From: CAWGJC01 sp965276665
Lineage (GTDB): Bacteria; Pseudomonadota; Alphaproteobacteria; Acetobacterales; Acetobacteraceae
NCBI GenBank assembly: GCA_965276665.1
Contig: OZ255620.1
Location: 4,278,001 to 4,342,000, forward strand
Length of the DNA stretch: 64,000 nt
Direction: 5' to 3'
Shown here: piece after piece, positions 1 through 8,113 of the stretch
Numbering within the stretch: the stretch's first letter is position 1
Layout: each line of letters opens with the position of its first letter
Position numbers and translations under genes: made by a program
Notes under the pieces: generated by a model
What the model was told of the DNA's origin: nothing
Database searches by the model: none
Seen by the model: only the letters and a program-made list of their open reading frames with translations

Positions 1-468
1 GACCGCGTCGGCGATGAAGGTGGAGGGCATCCATTCGTGGAAGGTGTATTTGTCGCGCGCGTAATCGGTGTGCACGTTCTTGCTGATGTCGTCGCTCGCC
101 GCACCGGTGGTGATGAACGGCATGTGCAGTCGTGCCGACCAGGGCTGCAAGGCGAGCGCCACCTCGCTGATATAGGTGCCGACGACGGCGACCACCTTGT
201 CCTGGCTGGCGGCGCGCTGGAAGGCGCGAACGGCGTCCGCGGTCGAGGAGTGGTCGTCATAGATGACGAGCTCGATCTTCCGGCCATTGATGCCGCCGGC
301 GGCGTTGATCGCATCGGCGGCCATCTGCGCGCCCTTGTCGATGCTGGCCCCGGCGATCGCGGATTCCTCGGCGATGATGCCGATCTTGATCGGCGCGTCC
401 TGGGCGAAGGCGGGCACCGCTCCGGCGATTCCGATCGCGACTGTGCCCAGCAGGATAGCTTTGCGCAT
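1..468 (-). CDS. ABC transporter periplasmic substrate-binding protein, branched-chain amino acid type (N-terminal part)
   Basis: Leftmost gene, read on the minus strand and cut by the window edge, so only about 156 N-terminal residues are present. It opens with a Sec signal peptide ending in PAFA before QDAPIKIG. Next comes the start of a periplasmic binding-protein fold: IKIGIIAEES, then GINGRKIELVIYDD, then VVAVVGTYISEVALALQPW. This is the layout of the Leu/Ile/Val-binding (LivJ-like, type I) family, which captures amino acids, amides or aromatic acids for an ABC importer. A good ribosome site (GGGAGG) precedes the ATG at 468. The SDR gene at 546-1412 lies upstream on the same strand with a 77-bp gap, so co-transcription is possible. 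The ligand cannot be told, and permease and ATPase genes would lie outside the window. Confidence 0.85.
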   Translation of the reverse strand, partial: MRKAILLGTVAIGIAGAVPAFAQDAPIKIGIIAEESAIAGASIDKGAQMAADAINAAGGINGRKIELVIYDDHSSTADAVRAFQRAASQDKVVAVVGTYISEVALALQPWSARLHMPFITTGAASDDISKNVHTDYARDKYTFHEWMPSTFIADAV

Positions 469-545
469 GGTCTGTTTTCCTCCCGGATTTTATAGCATTC
501 GGTGCACGCTTCCGAACGCCGCGCAAGTCCTTCCGGAGGGTTACC

Positions 546-1412
546 TCACCGCTTCGTCCCCACCTCTTCATCCGCGTGCAGGAAGCGCTCAAACGCCGCC
601 TTGTGGTCCTTGTGCCAGCGGGACAGCGGAGGCCGGTTCTCGACGATGTCGCCGGCCGCCCAGAGGATGCGGCGATGGTCGACCGCCGTGGTCACTTCGT
701 TGTCCGGGCACAGAATATAGAAATCGCCGCGCGTCATGCTCTCGACCAGCATGTCGACCACCTGGTCGGGCCACCATGCGCCCGGCGGCTTCTCGGTGTG
801 GCGGCGACGCGTCATGCCGGTGAAGGTCGAGCCCGGAATGAGCAGATGCGCGGTGATGGCGCTGCCCGCCTCGCGCAGCGAATGCGCCGTCGCCTCGGTC
901 AGCACCTTCACCCCCGCCTTGCTGACATTATAGGCGGTGTCGCCCGGCGGGCAGGTGATGCCCTGCTTGGAGCCGGTGTTGATCACCGCACCCGGTTTTC
1001 CCGCCGCGATCATGCCGGGCACGAAGGCCTGCGTGCCGTTGATGACGCCCCAGAGATTGACCTCCAGCACGCGCCGCCAGCGCTCCGGATGCTCGAACGG
1101 GCCGCCGCCCGGCGCCGTCCCCGCATTGTTCATCAGCACGTTCACCGCACCGAACGTCTCGAGCGCCTGGTCGCGCAGCGCGGCCACGCTCTCCATCCGG
1201 CTCACATCGGCCGGCACGGCGAGCACGCCCGCCTTGCCGTGCGGCGAGACGCCCGCCACCTCCGCCGCCGCCGCGGCGAGCGCATCGCCCTCGAGATCGG
1301 CGAGGCAGACGCGCAGGCCCAGCGAGGCGAAGCGGCGCGCCGCCGACAGGCCGATGCCGCTGGCGGCGCCCGTCACCACCGCGACATGGCCGGATTCGAG
1401 AGCTGGATGCAT
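546..1412 (-). CDS. SDR family NAD(P)-dependent oxidoreductase
   Basis: Short-chain dehydrogenase/reductase of 288 residues. The Rossmann motif TGAASGIG lies near the N terminus, NNAG follows at about residue 100, and the catalytic Tyr-Lys pair is in YNVSK at about 165. The start was placed at the second methionine (MHPALESG) because GGAGGA sits 5 nt upstream of it; an in-frame ATG at 1430 would add six residues and lacks such a site. The protein is longer than classical SDRs (about 250) through a C-terminal extension of about 60 residues after the substrate loop. Substrate unknown. It precedes the ABC binding-protein gene on the same strand and diverges from the aldo/keto reductase at 1496. 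Confidence 0.88.
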   Translation of the reverse strand: MHPALESGHVAVVTGAASGIGLSAARRFASLGLRVCLADLEGDALAAAAAEVAGVSPHGKAGVLAVPADVSRMESVAALRDQALETFGAVNVLMNNAGTAPGGGPFEHPERWRRVLEVNLWGVINGTQAFVPGMIAAGKPGAVINTGSKQGITCPPGDTAYNVSKAGVKVLTEATAHSLREAGSAITAHLLIPGSTFTGMTRRRHTEKPPGAWWPDQVVDMLVESMTRGDFYILCPDNEVTTAVDHRRILWAAGDIVENRPPLSRWHKDHKAAFERFLHADEEVGTKR

Positions 1413-1495
1413 GGGGTTCCTCCGCGCCATATGGCGCTTTATACAGCGCGTGGGGCGCGCTTCAAAACGCCGCCCGGAACAAGCGGAGCATCGCG

Positions 1496-2488
1496 ATGGA
1501 CTACACGAAACTCGGCCGCACCGGGCTCGACGTCTCGCGCATCTGCCTCGGCTGCATGAGCTACGGCATCGCCGATCGCGGCGCCCACGCCTGGACGCTC
1601 GACGAGGCGACGAGCCGGCCGTTCATCAAGCGCGCGCTCGAAGCCGGCATCAATTTCTACGACACCGCGAACGTCTATTCCGACGGCACGAGCGAGGAAA
1701 TTCTCGGCCGCGCGCTCAAGGATTTCGCTCGCCGCGAAGAGGTGGTGATCGCCACCAAGGTGAATGGCCGCATGCATAGCGGGCCGAACGGCGCCGGTCT
1801 CTCGCGCCTCGCCATCATGCAGGAGATCGACGCCAGCCTGAAACGCCTCGGCACCGATCACGTCGATCTCTACCAGATCCATCGCTGGGACGACACGACG
1901 CCGATCGAGGAGACGCTCGAGGCGCTGCACGACGTGGTGAAATCCGGCAAGGCGCGCTACATCGGCGCCTCCTCGATGCATGCCTGGCAGTTCGCCAAGG
2001 CGCTCGGCCTTGCCGACCAGCATGGCTGGACGCGCTTCGTCAGCATGCAGAACTACGTCAACCTGCTCTACCGCGAGGAAGCGCGCGACATGCTGCCGCT
2101 CTGCCGCGCGGAAGGCATCGGCGTGATCCCCTGGAGCCCGCTCGCCCGCGGCCATCTCACCCGGGACTGGGACGAGACGAGCGCGCGATCCGAAACCGAT
2201 GAATTCGGCAAGACCCTCTACGCCAAGACCGCCGACGCCGACCGCAAGGTCGTCGCACGCGTCGCCGAGATCGCCAACGCGCGGGGCGTGTCGCGCGCCC
2301 AGGTGGCGCTCGCCTGGCTGTTGTCGAAAAGCGTGATCACCGCCCCGATCGTCGGCGCCACGAAAATGCAGCACCTCGAGGATGCAATCGCCGCCGTCTC
2401 GCTCACCCTCTCACCGGCGGAAATCGGCGCGCTCGAGGAACCCTACGTCCCGCACGCCCCCGCCGGCTTCAAACAAGCGCCTTTCTAG
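1496..2488 (+). CDS. Aldo/keto reductase
   Basis: 330-residue TIM-barrel NADPH-dependent oxidoreductase of the aldo/keto reductase superfamily (YajO/Tas-like, also resembling the potassium-channel beta-subunit group). It begins MDYTKLGRTGLDVSRICLGC, the usual opening. The catalytic Asp and Tyr are in FYDTANVYSDG, the Lys in VIATKVNG and the His in DLYQIHRWD. The cofactor strand near the end reads ITAPIVGATKMQHLEDA. Length is normal for the family. It is divergent from the SDR at 546-1412. Its 3' end overlaps the tail-to-tail gene at 2469-2894 by 20 bp. Substrate not predictable. Confidence 0.92.
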   Translation: MDYTKLGRTGLDVSRICLGCMSYGIADRGAHAWTLDEATSRPFIKRALEAGINFYDTANVYSDGTSEEILGRALKDFARREEVVIATKVNGRMHSGPNGAGLSRLAIMQEIDASLKRLGTDHVDLYQIHRWDDTTPIEETLEALHDVVKSGKARYIGASSMHAWQFAKALGLADQHGWTRFVSMQNYVNLLYREEARDMLPLCRAEGIGVIPWSPLARGHLTRDWDETSARSETDEFGKTLYAKTADADRKVVARVAEIANARGVSRAQVALAWLLSKSVITAPIVGATKMQHLEDAIAAVSLTLSPAEIGALEEPYVPHAPAGFKQAPF

Positions 2489-2894
2489 CCGGCGGTCTGC
2501 CACCGGAGGCGGCGAGCCAGGCCGCGAGGCGCCGCTCGGCCCCTGGCCGCGCCAGATCGAGCGCCGGCGGCCGGTGGAGAAGCAGGGTGGCCCCGCATGA
2601 AGCCGCGGCCGTCGCCGCATCGTCGCGTCCGGGACAGGCTTCCAGCACCAGCCGGCGAAGCCCGCCGCGCATCGCTTCCAGCGCGCGGCCGGCCGCGTCC
2701 GAGCAGTCGAGGATATCGGCGATGGCGATGCCCGGGTGCTCCGCCCGGGCCCGCGAGACCAGCGCCTGCCACCAGGCGCAGCCGGCGTAAAGCGCCGCGC
2801 CCGGCGCCGAGAGCAGGGTGACGGGTCGCCCCGGCGCGAGCGCCGAGCGCACCTCCGAGAGTCCATGCACGACCACCGCGGGCGGCGCATTCAT
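2469..2894 (-). CDS. Conserved hypothetical protein (alanine/arginine-rich, 141 aa)
   Basis: Minus-strand frame of 141 residues with no recognisable catalytic motif, signal peptide or membrane segment. It opens MNAPPAVVVHGLSEVRSAL and has alternating short strands and helices (VTLLSAPGAALYAG, IAIADILDCSD, RLVLEACPG), compatible with a small alpha/beta fold. It is divergent from the small coiled-coil gene and zapA, and it converges with the aldo/keto reductase with 20 bp overlap. I recall similar small proteins beside zapA in Rhodospirillales, but that is context and not function. Two other frames are open across the same stretch, so reality rests on start position and gene packing. Confidence 0.6.
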   Translation of the reverse strand: MNAPPAVVVHGLSEVRSALAPGRPVTLLSAPGAALYAGCAWWQALVSRARAEHPGIAIADILDCSDAAGRALEAMRGGLRRLVLEACPGRDDAATAAASCGATLLLHRPPALDLARPGAERRLAAWLAASGGRPPARKALV

Positions 2895-2956
2895 TCTTGA
2901 CGTTCAAGCGCCTGCGCGGTTTAGGTGCAAGAGAGTTGCAGGCGGACGAGATCGGA

Positions 2957-3235
2957 ATGGCGGACAGGACCGACCCGAGCGGCGCGGCGGCTCGGCTGGA
3001 AGCGGCGCTCGACCGCATCGCCCAGGTCGCCACGCGTCCCCCCTCGGTCGAATACGTGACGGGCAGCGCCGACCCCGAGCAGGCGTCGCGCGAGCAGGAA
3101 CTCGCCGACCTCGTGGTCGAGCGCGAGCGTCAGCTTGCCGAGGCGCAGGCCTCGCAGGAACGGCTGACGGCGCAGATCGCGACTCGGCTCGATGCGCTTA
3201 TCGAGGAGCTGCGCGGCGCGCTCGCCGAGAAATGA
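2957..3235 (+). CDS. Small coiled-coil protein, DUF4164-like
   Basis: Short 92-residue protein dominated by a predicted helix and coiled coil: EQASREQELADLVVERER and LAEAQASQERLTAQ have heptad-like spacing. The start was set at MADRTDPSG because that ATG follows GGACGAGATCGGA and the upstream part of the frame is unlike protein. In alphaproteobacteria a small coiled-coil protein (DUF4164 family) is commonly encoded just before zapA. That order and the character of the sequence are the basis of the call. zapA starts 78 bp downstream on the same strand, so a shared transcript and a role near the division machinery are possible but unproven. Confidence 0.65.
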   Translation: MADRTDPSGAAARLEAALDRIAQVATRPPSVEYVTGSADPEQASREQELADLVVERERQLAEAQASQERLTAQIATRLDALIEELRGALAEK

Positions 3236-3313
3236 CGCGCCTGGAGATGGCGCGTCGAAGAAGACAACGCGGCGGGACGGCGCGCGCCGGAATGTGGCGG
3301 AACAGGAGGCGGC

Positions 3314-3637
3314 ATGGCGCAGGTGACGGTCAGGATCAACGGATACGCCTATACGGTCGGCTGCGAGGACGGGCAGGAGGCGCATCTGCAGGCGATGGCC
3401 GAGGAGGTCGACCGCCGGGTGGACAGCATCAAGGCGCTCGGCGGACAGAGCGGCGAGGCGAGGCTGCTCGCCCTGGCGGCCCTGCTGATGGCCGACGAGC
3501 TCCACGACATGGCGGCCGAGCTGGGGCAGGGATCGGTTGTCGGCACGGCATCCGGCCATGACGCCGCCTACGATGAAAGGCTGGCCCGGCTTGCCGAACG
3601 TGCGGAAGCGATTGCGACGAGGCTCGAGCATACCTAG
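3314..3637 (+). CDS. zapA: Cell division protein ZapA
   Basis: 107-residue ZapA homologue. ZapA is a cytoplasmic coiled-coil protein that bundles FtsZ filaments at midcell. The N-terminal FtsZ-binding part is MAQVTVRINGYAYTVGCEDG, followed by the amphipathic segment HLQAMAEEVDRRVDSIKALG and a conserved LALAALLMADELHDM helix. The C-terminal coiled coil ends LAERAEAIATRLE. GGAACAGGAGGC lies upstream of the ATG. The gene is followed within a few bases by 6S RNA and then fthC, an order widely conserved in proteobacteria, which supports the call. Confidence 0.93.
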   Translation: MAQVTVRINGYAYTVGCEDGQEAHLQAMAEEVDRRVDSIKALGGQSGEARLLALAALLMADELHDMAAELGQGSVVGTASGHDAAYDERLARLAERAEAIATRLEHT

Positions 3638-3639
3638 AT

Positions 3640-3768
3640 TGCATTGGCGGAGCTGCCCGGTGCGACAGGTACTTCATCCCCGGGGCCAGTAAGCACACTC
3701 CCGGGGGCTGGCGCTGTCGTGGCCCTGGTCACGATACCTGGCACCCACCTGCAACAGCAGGCTCTGGG
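3640..3768 (+). ncRNA. ssrS: 6S RNA (SsrS)
   Basis: The 130-bp gap between zapA and fthC holds a structured RNA where 6S RNA is found in many proteobacteria. The 5' segment GCTGCCCGGTGC can pair with the 3' segment GCACCC...CAGC as the closing stem. The apical stem is formed by CCCCGGGGCCAG and CTCCCGGGGGCTGG around the loop TAAGCACA. The internal pieces CGACAGGTAC and CGCTGTCG flank the region expected to form the open bubble that mimics a promoter. 6S RNA binds sigma70 RNA polymerase in stationary phase. Ends are approximate. Confidence 0.82.
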
Positions 3769-3771
3769 AGG

Positions 3772-4383
3772 ATGAGAACGCCAACGGCCATGGCGGCTCC
3801 GCACTGTTCTGATCCGGCTCGTGGCGAGCCGGCTATCTCCGACATCGAGGCGGCGAAGCGCGCCGCGCGGGAGTTGTTCCGGACCCGGCGCGCGTCCTGC
3901 GACCCAGCGGCGGGCGGCGCGCTCGGCCTATTGCTGCTGCCCCATCTGCCGCCGCCGCCCGCCGTGATCGCCGGGTTCTGGCCGCACGCGGACGAGATCG
4001 ACATCCGCACCCTGCTGCACGCGCTGCATGCGCGGGGCCAAACCGTGCTGCTGCCCGCCACGCCGCCGCTCGGCAACCCGCTGAGCTTCCACCAATGGCA
4101 TCCACAATCCATGATGCGGCCAGAGCGTTTCGGCACCTCCCGGCCCACGGGGGCGGAGGGGCTGCCGGATCTCCTGCTGGTGCCGCTGCTCGCCTTTGAC
4201 CGGCGCGGGCGCCGGCTCGGCTATGGTGGCGGCTATTACGATCGCACCCTCGCCGCACGCCCCGTCCCCGCCATCGGCTGCGCCTTTGCCGCGCAGGAGA
4301 TGGCGTGCGTGCCCGCCCTGCCGCACGACATGCGCCTCAGCGCGATCGCCACCGAGGCGGAATTCATCGATATTGGAGCTTGA
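3772..4383 (+). CDS. fthC: 5-formyltetrahydrofolate cyclo-ligase
   Basis: 203-residue enzyme that converts 5-formyl-THF to 5,10-methenyl-THF with ATP hydrolysis. The signature GYGGGYYDR lies near residues 145-155, preceded by LLLVPLLAFDRRGRRL. The first half has the substrate-binding ADEIDIRTLL. The 3' end of the 6S RNA is directly upstream, so this is the classical ssrS-fthC (ygfA) linkage in which the two are often co-transcribed. The GGGAGG element abuts the ATG at 3772, so a start at 3790 is an alternative. The next gene begins three bases after the stop. Confidence 0.93.
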   Translation: MRTPTAMAAPHCSDPARGEPAISDIEAAKRAARELFRTRRASCDPAAGGALGLLLLPHLPPPPAVIAGFWPHADEIDIRTLLHALHARGQTVLLPATPPLGNPLSFHQWHPQSMMRPERFGTSRPTGAEGLPDLLLVPLLAFDRRGRRLGYGGGYYDRTLAARPVPAIGCAFAAQEMACVPALPHDMRLSAIATEAEFIDIGA

Positions 4384-4386
4384 TTT

Positions 4387-5199
4387 TTGAAGATACTTTT
4401 CTTGGGCGACGTGGTCGGCCGCAGCGGGCGCGAGGCGGTCGTGGCGGCGCTGCCGGGCCTGCGTCAACGCCTCCGCCTTGATCTCGTGCTGGTGAACGGG
4501 GAGAATGCGAGCCACGGCTTCGGCCTCGCGCCCGACATGGCGGAGGCGCTGTTCGCCGCCGGGACGGATGCGATCACCCTCGGCAACCATTCCTGGGACC
4601 GGCGGGAGATCATTCCCTACATCGCCGAGCACCCGCGCCTGCTGCGGCCGCTGAATTATCCGCCCGGCACGCCCGGCGCCGGCTCGGTGACCATCACGCT
4701 GGCGGATGGCCGCAAGGCCCTGGTTCTGAACGCGATGGGCCGGCTGTTCATGGAATTGCTCGACGATCCGTTTCGCGGCACCGCGGAGCTGCTGACCCGC
4801 CACCGCCTCGGCCAGACCGTCCATGCGATCGCCGCGGATTTCCATGCCGAGGCGACCAGCGAGAAGCTCGCCTATGCGACGAGTTTCGATGGGAAGATGA
4901 GCATGATCGTCGGCACGCACACCCATGTGCCGACCGCCGACCACCAGATCCTGCCGGGCGGCACCGCCTATCAGAGCGATCTCGGCATGTGCGGGGACTA
5001 TGACAGCGTGATCGGGATGGATAAGGCGCTGGCCGCCACCCGGTTCTGGCGCAAGCTCCCCGGCGAGCGGCTGCATCCGGCCGAGAGCGAGGCGACGCTC
5101 TGCGGGGTCGTGGTGGAGACCGATGACCGCAGCGGCCTCGCCGTGGCGATCCGCCCGGTAAGGATGGGCGGCAGGCTCTCCGGAACCGAGCCGGGGTAA
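4387..5199 (+). CDS. TIGR00282/YmdB-family metallophosphoesterase
   Basis: 270-residue member of the YmdB-like calcineurin-fold family. Metal-binding motifs appear in order: FLGDVVGRSGRE, LVNGENASHG, LGNHSWDR, and the C-terminal GTHTHVPTAD. In Bacillus YmdB is a cyclic-nucleotide phosphodiesterase; in alphaproteobacteria the role is not established. The start is a TTG at 4387, supported by GGAG eight bases upstream and by the first residues MKILFLGD, which fit the family. It follows fthC by 3 bp and is very likely in the same operon (zapA-ssrS-fthC-ymdB type). Confidence 0.9.
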   Translation: MKILFLGDVVGRSGREAVVAALPGLRQRLRLDLVLVNGENASHGFGLAPDMAEALFAAGTDAITLGNHSWDRREIIPYIAEHPRLLRPLNYPPGTPGAGSVTITLADGRKALVLNAMGRLFMELLDDPFRGTAELLTRHRLGQTVHAIAADFHAEATSEKLAYATSFDGKMSMIVGTHTHVPTADHQILPGGTAYQSDLGMCGDYDSVIGMDKALAATRFWRKLPGERLHPAESEATLCGVVVETDDRSGLAVAIRPVRMGGRLSGTEPG

Positions 5200-5315
5200 C
5201 TCCTCCGGCGAGGGATTGCTGGCCAGCAGGCCGGGCGGCGTGCTTCCGGCCATCATGCTCTATCGGGAAAGCTGAAAACCCTGGCCCGTCAGGCAGTGCT
5301 TCAGCCGGGCGGCGC

Positions 5316-5528
5316 TCAACCGGGGGGCGCCGACGCACGCGCATTGGTCCGCAGCCAGAGCTGCACGCATTCGCTGTAGGTCGAGCCGGTGTTTTTCGGG
5401 TCCCCGATACTGCCGCAATTGAGGCTCGCCAGCACGGCAGGCGGGGTCGGGGTGTTGCAGGCAGCGAGGCCGCTCGCGGTCAACAGCAGGACGGTGAGGG
5501 GGAGGAGCAGGGCGCGCGGTCTGGTCAT
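5316..5528 (-). CDS. Small lipoprotein, function unknown
   Basis: Predicted 70-residue lipoprotein. MTRPRALLLPLTVLLL is a signal sequence and the lipobox is GLAAC, with the acylated Cys at residue 24. The mature part is only about 45 residues and contains two further cysteines in NCGSIGDPKNTGS and YSECVQLW, which could form a disulfide in the periplasm. Upstream in-frame methionines exist, but the n-region of a signal peptide fits this start or the ATG two codons earlier. It converges with the YmdB-type gene, and the bases between them (5200-5315) hold nothing I recognise. Confidence 0.6.
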   Translation of the reverse strand: MTRPRALLLPLTVLLLTASGLAACNTPTPPAVLASLNCGSIGDPKNTGSTYSECVQLWLRTNARASAPPG

Positions 5529-5640
5529 CAGCATCAGATGGCGCGGGCGCGAACCGGCGCAACTACCATCTTCGCCCCCGGCATCATCACCCGACATCGC
5601 CATCCTGGCCGGCGCCCGATGCAGCGCGGGCGCGGATGCC

Positions 5641-5748
5641 CTAGAGCATCATCCGTTCGAACGGAATTGTTCGAGCGGATAAAGATGCTCGCCAGAACAG
5701 AGAGCTAGAGCCTGTGCAGTGAGCGAATGCGAACGGAACAAGCTCTAG
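5641..5748 (-). repeat. 108-bp MITE-like repeat, copy A
   Basis: Read on the minus strand, this segment matches 39737-39843 over its whole length with scattered substitutions. It starts CTAGAGC and ends GCTCTAG, so it has terminal inverted repeats. Inside, ATCCGTTCGAAC and GTTCGAGCGGAT pair as an imperfect hairpin. The end TAGAGCAT..CG..ACGGAAT agrees at 19 of 27 positions with the right terminal repeat of the IS630 element at 22029-23074, suggesting a non-autonomous derivative of an IS630-type transposon. It ends 20 bp before the TPR/GT9-like gene. The rest of the 5529-5768 gap shows nothing I recognise. Confidence 0.75.
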
Positions 5749-5768
5749 CCTGATGCGCTGAGGGCGGC

Positions 5769-7046
5769 ATGGAGGAGACGAAGCTGCCCGCGCGCCGAAC
5801 CTCCCTGCCCGGCCGAGCCGGTTCCGGCCCTCCGCCGCTCGACCCCGTTCGGCTTTCCTGGTGGCGCGCAGTCATCGCGGATTGCGCCTGCCTTGCCGGA
5901 TGGCGGGCCTTTCAGGCTGCGCTCGACCATGGCGCGCGGAACGATCTCGCGGCGGCGCTGCCCTATATGCGCGACGCTGTGCGGCGGGAGCCCGCCCTCG
6001 CCGCGCCGGTCGCGCTGCTGGAAGGCAGGCTGCTGATGCGGCGGAACGAGATCGCGGCGGCGATCGGCTGCTTCCGCGCCGGGCTCGCCCATACGCCATC
6101 TGCGCCGCTGTTGCATGTCTCGCTCGGCCACGCGCTGATGCTGCTCGGCGAATACGAGCCGGGCTGGGCCGCGCTCGAATGGCGCACGCGGCTCGATTTC
6201 GGCCCGGCGGTCTGGTTCCCGCGTCTGCCCGGGCCGGAATGGCGGGGCGAGACGATGCCGGACGGCACGCTGCTGGTCCGCGCCGAGCAGGGGATGGGCG
6301 ATTGCCTGATGCTCGCCCGCTATCTGCCCGCGATCGCCCGCCGCGTCGGCCGGCTGGTGCTCGCCTGCCACCGCCCGCTGATGCCGCTGCTGGCGACGAT
6401 CCCGGGCGTCGCCGCGGTGGTGGACATGGCGGGCGAGATGCCGGCGCATGATGGCTGGATCTTCCTCGGCAGCGTGCCGCCGCTTTTCGGCACCACGCTG
6501 GCCACCATCCCGTTCCCCGCCGGCTTCCTGCAGCCCGATCCCGCTCGCCTGGCCGCCTGGCGCGCGCGCCTGCCGCGGACCCGTGCAGGGGGGCTGGCGG
6601 TTGGCCTGGTCTGGGGCGGCAATCCCGACAAGGAGGACGATGCCGACCGCTCGATCCCGTTCGCGACGATGCGCGCCCTGCTGGCGGTGCCGGGAATCCG
6701 CTTTGTCAGCCTGCAGGTCGGGCGGCAGGCGCGCCCGCCGGGGCTGCTCGATGTCGCGCCGCATCTCGCCGATTTCGCCGAGACCGCGGCTGCGGTGGCG
6801 AGGCTCGATCTCGTCATCAGCGTCGATACCGCGGTCGCGCATCTCGCCGGCGCGCTCGGCGTGGCTTGCTGGCTGCTGCTGCCCTTCGCGCCGGATTGGC
6901 GTTGGCTGCTGCGACGGGAGGACAGCCCCTGGTACGCGAGCTTGCGCCTGTTCCGCCAGGAGCGGGAAGGGGAATGGGAACCGGTGATCGCGCGGCTCGC
7001 CGCGTCCTTGGCGGCGAGGCGAGACGCGCCGCCGCGCCGCCGCTGA
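5769..7046 (+). CDS. TPR-repeat protein with GT9-like C-terminal domain
   Basis: 425-residue two-part protein. Residues about 45-145 form helical repeats of TPR type (AAALPYMRDAVRREP, EGRLLMRRNEIAAAIGCFRA, LHVSLGHALMLLGEYEPGW). The C-terminal part resembles the ADP-heptose/GT9 fold: LLVRAEQGMGDCLMLARYLP and GLAVGLVWGGNP as first strands, and ISVDTAVAHLAGALGV as the nucleotide-binding loop. This pairing is common in alphaproteobacteria near flagellin or surface glycosylation genes and may act on protein or lipid glycans. No signal peptide is seen. Transcription is in the direction of cysD, but a 150-bp gap separates them. Substrate unknown. Confidence 0.8.
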   Translation: MEETKLPARRTSLPGRAGSGPPPLDPVRLSWWRAVIADCACLAGWRAFQAALDHGARNDLAAALPYMRDAVRREPALAAPVALLEGRLLMRRNEIAAAIGCFRAGLAHTPSAPLLHVSLGHALMLLGEYEPGWAALEWRTRLDFGPAVWFPRLPGPEWRGETMPDGTLLVRAEQGMGDCLMLARYLPAIARRVGRLVLACHRPLMPLLATIPGVAAVVDMAGEMPAHDGWIFLGSVPPLFGTTLATIPFPAGFLQPDPARLAAWRARLPRTRAGGLAVGLVWGGNPDKEDDADRSIPFATMRALLAVPGIRFVSLQVGRQARPPGLLDVAPHLADFAETAAAVARLDLVISVDTAVAHLAGALGVACWLLLPFAPDWRWLLRREDSPWYASLRLFRQEREGEWEPVIARLAASLAARRDAPPRRR

Positions 7047-7198
7047 GTGTCGCAAATCTGTGGTGATAAACAGCGTCGCCGCAATGGTTGTACTTGCCAA
7101 GGACGCCCGATCTGCGGCAGTCCTGCGTCGACATCCCCCGGTCCCGGATCGGAATTTTCGACACGGCGGTGCCCCGGCGCCCCGCGACAGGAGACATC

Positions 7199-8113
7199 AT
7201 GGCGACCGACCGCGGTTCCCACCTGAAGCGCCTGGAAAACGAGAGCATCCACATCATCCGCGAGGTGGCGGCGGAGTGCCGGGCGCCGGTGTTTCTCTAC
7301 TCGATCGGCAAGGACAGCTCGGTCCTGCTGCATCTGGTGATGAAGGCGTTCTACCCCTCGAAGCCGCCTTTCCCGCTGATGCATATCGACACCACCTGGA
7401 AGTTCCGGGAGATGATCGAGTTCCGCGACGCGACGGTGAAGCGGCTCGGCCTCGACCTCATCGTGCACACCAACGAGGAAGGCCGCGCGCAGAACGTCAA
7501 CCCGTTCGATCACGGCTCGTCCTTCTATACCAACACGATGAAGACCGAGGCGCTGAAGCAGGCGATGAAGCAGCACGGCTTCGACGCGGCGTTCGGCGGC
7601 GCGCGGCGCGACGAGGAGAAATCCCGCGCCAAGGAGCGCATCTTCTCCTTCCGCACCGCCGCCCAGGAATGGGACCCGAAGAACCAGCGTCCGGAATTCT
7701 GGAAGCTCTATAACGGGCGCATCAACAAGGGCGAATCGATCCGTGTCTTTCCGCTTTCCAACTGGACCGAGCTCGATATCTGGCAGTACATCATGGAGGA
7801 GGACATCCCGATCGTCCCTCTTTACTTCGCCAAGGATCATCCGGTGGTGGAGCGCGACGGCAGCCTGATCGTCGTGCATGACGATCGCATGAAATCCCGC
7901 CTCGGACCGGACGAGACGCCGGAGATGCGCCGCGTGCGCTTCCGCTCGCTCGGCTGCTACCCGCTCACCGGCGCGACCGTGTCGGATGCGCAGAGCCTGC
8001 CGGAAATCGTCTCCGAGATGTTCACCGTGCGCACCTCCGAGCGCGGCGGTCGGCTGATCGACCGCGATGAGAGCGATTCGATGGAGAAGAAGAAGCGCGA
8101 GGGGTATTTCTGA
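7199..8113 (+). CDS. cysD: Sulfate adenylyltransferase subunit 2
   Basis: 304-residue small subunit of ATP sulfurylase, which makes adenosine 5'-phosphosulfate from sulfate and ATP in assimilation. The PP-loop ATP-pyrophosphatase motif is YSIGKDSSVLLHL near residue 35. Other family signatures are HIDTTWKFREM, FGGARRDEEKSRAKER and FPLSNWTELDIWQYI. The start at 7199 follows ACAGGAGACATC; an upstream in-frame ATG at 7088 would add 37 residues without family resemblance. The stop TGA shares a base with the ATG of cysNC (TGATG), so the two are translationally coupled. No clear regulatory site was identified in 7047-7198. Confidence 0.97.
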   Translation: MATDRGSHLKRLENESIHIIREVAAECRAPVFLYSIGKDSSVLLHLVMKAFYPSKPPFPLMHIDTTWKFREMIEFRDATVKRLGLDLIVHTNEEGRAQNVNPFDHGSSFYTNTMKTEALKQAMKQHGFDAAFGGARRDEEKSRAKERIFSFRTAAQEWDPKNQRPEFWKLYNGRINKGESIRVFPLSNWTELDIWQYIMEEDIPIVPLYFAKDHPVVERDGSLIVVHDDRMKSRLGPDETPEMRRVRFRSLGCYPLTGATVSDAQSLPEIVSEMFTVRTSERGGRLIDRDESDSMEKKKREGYF

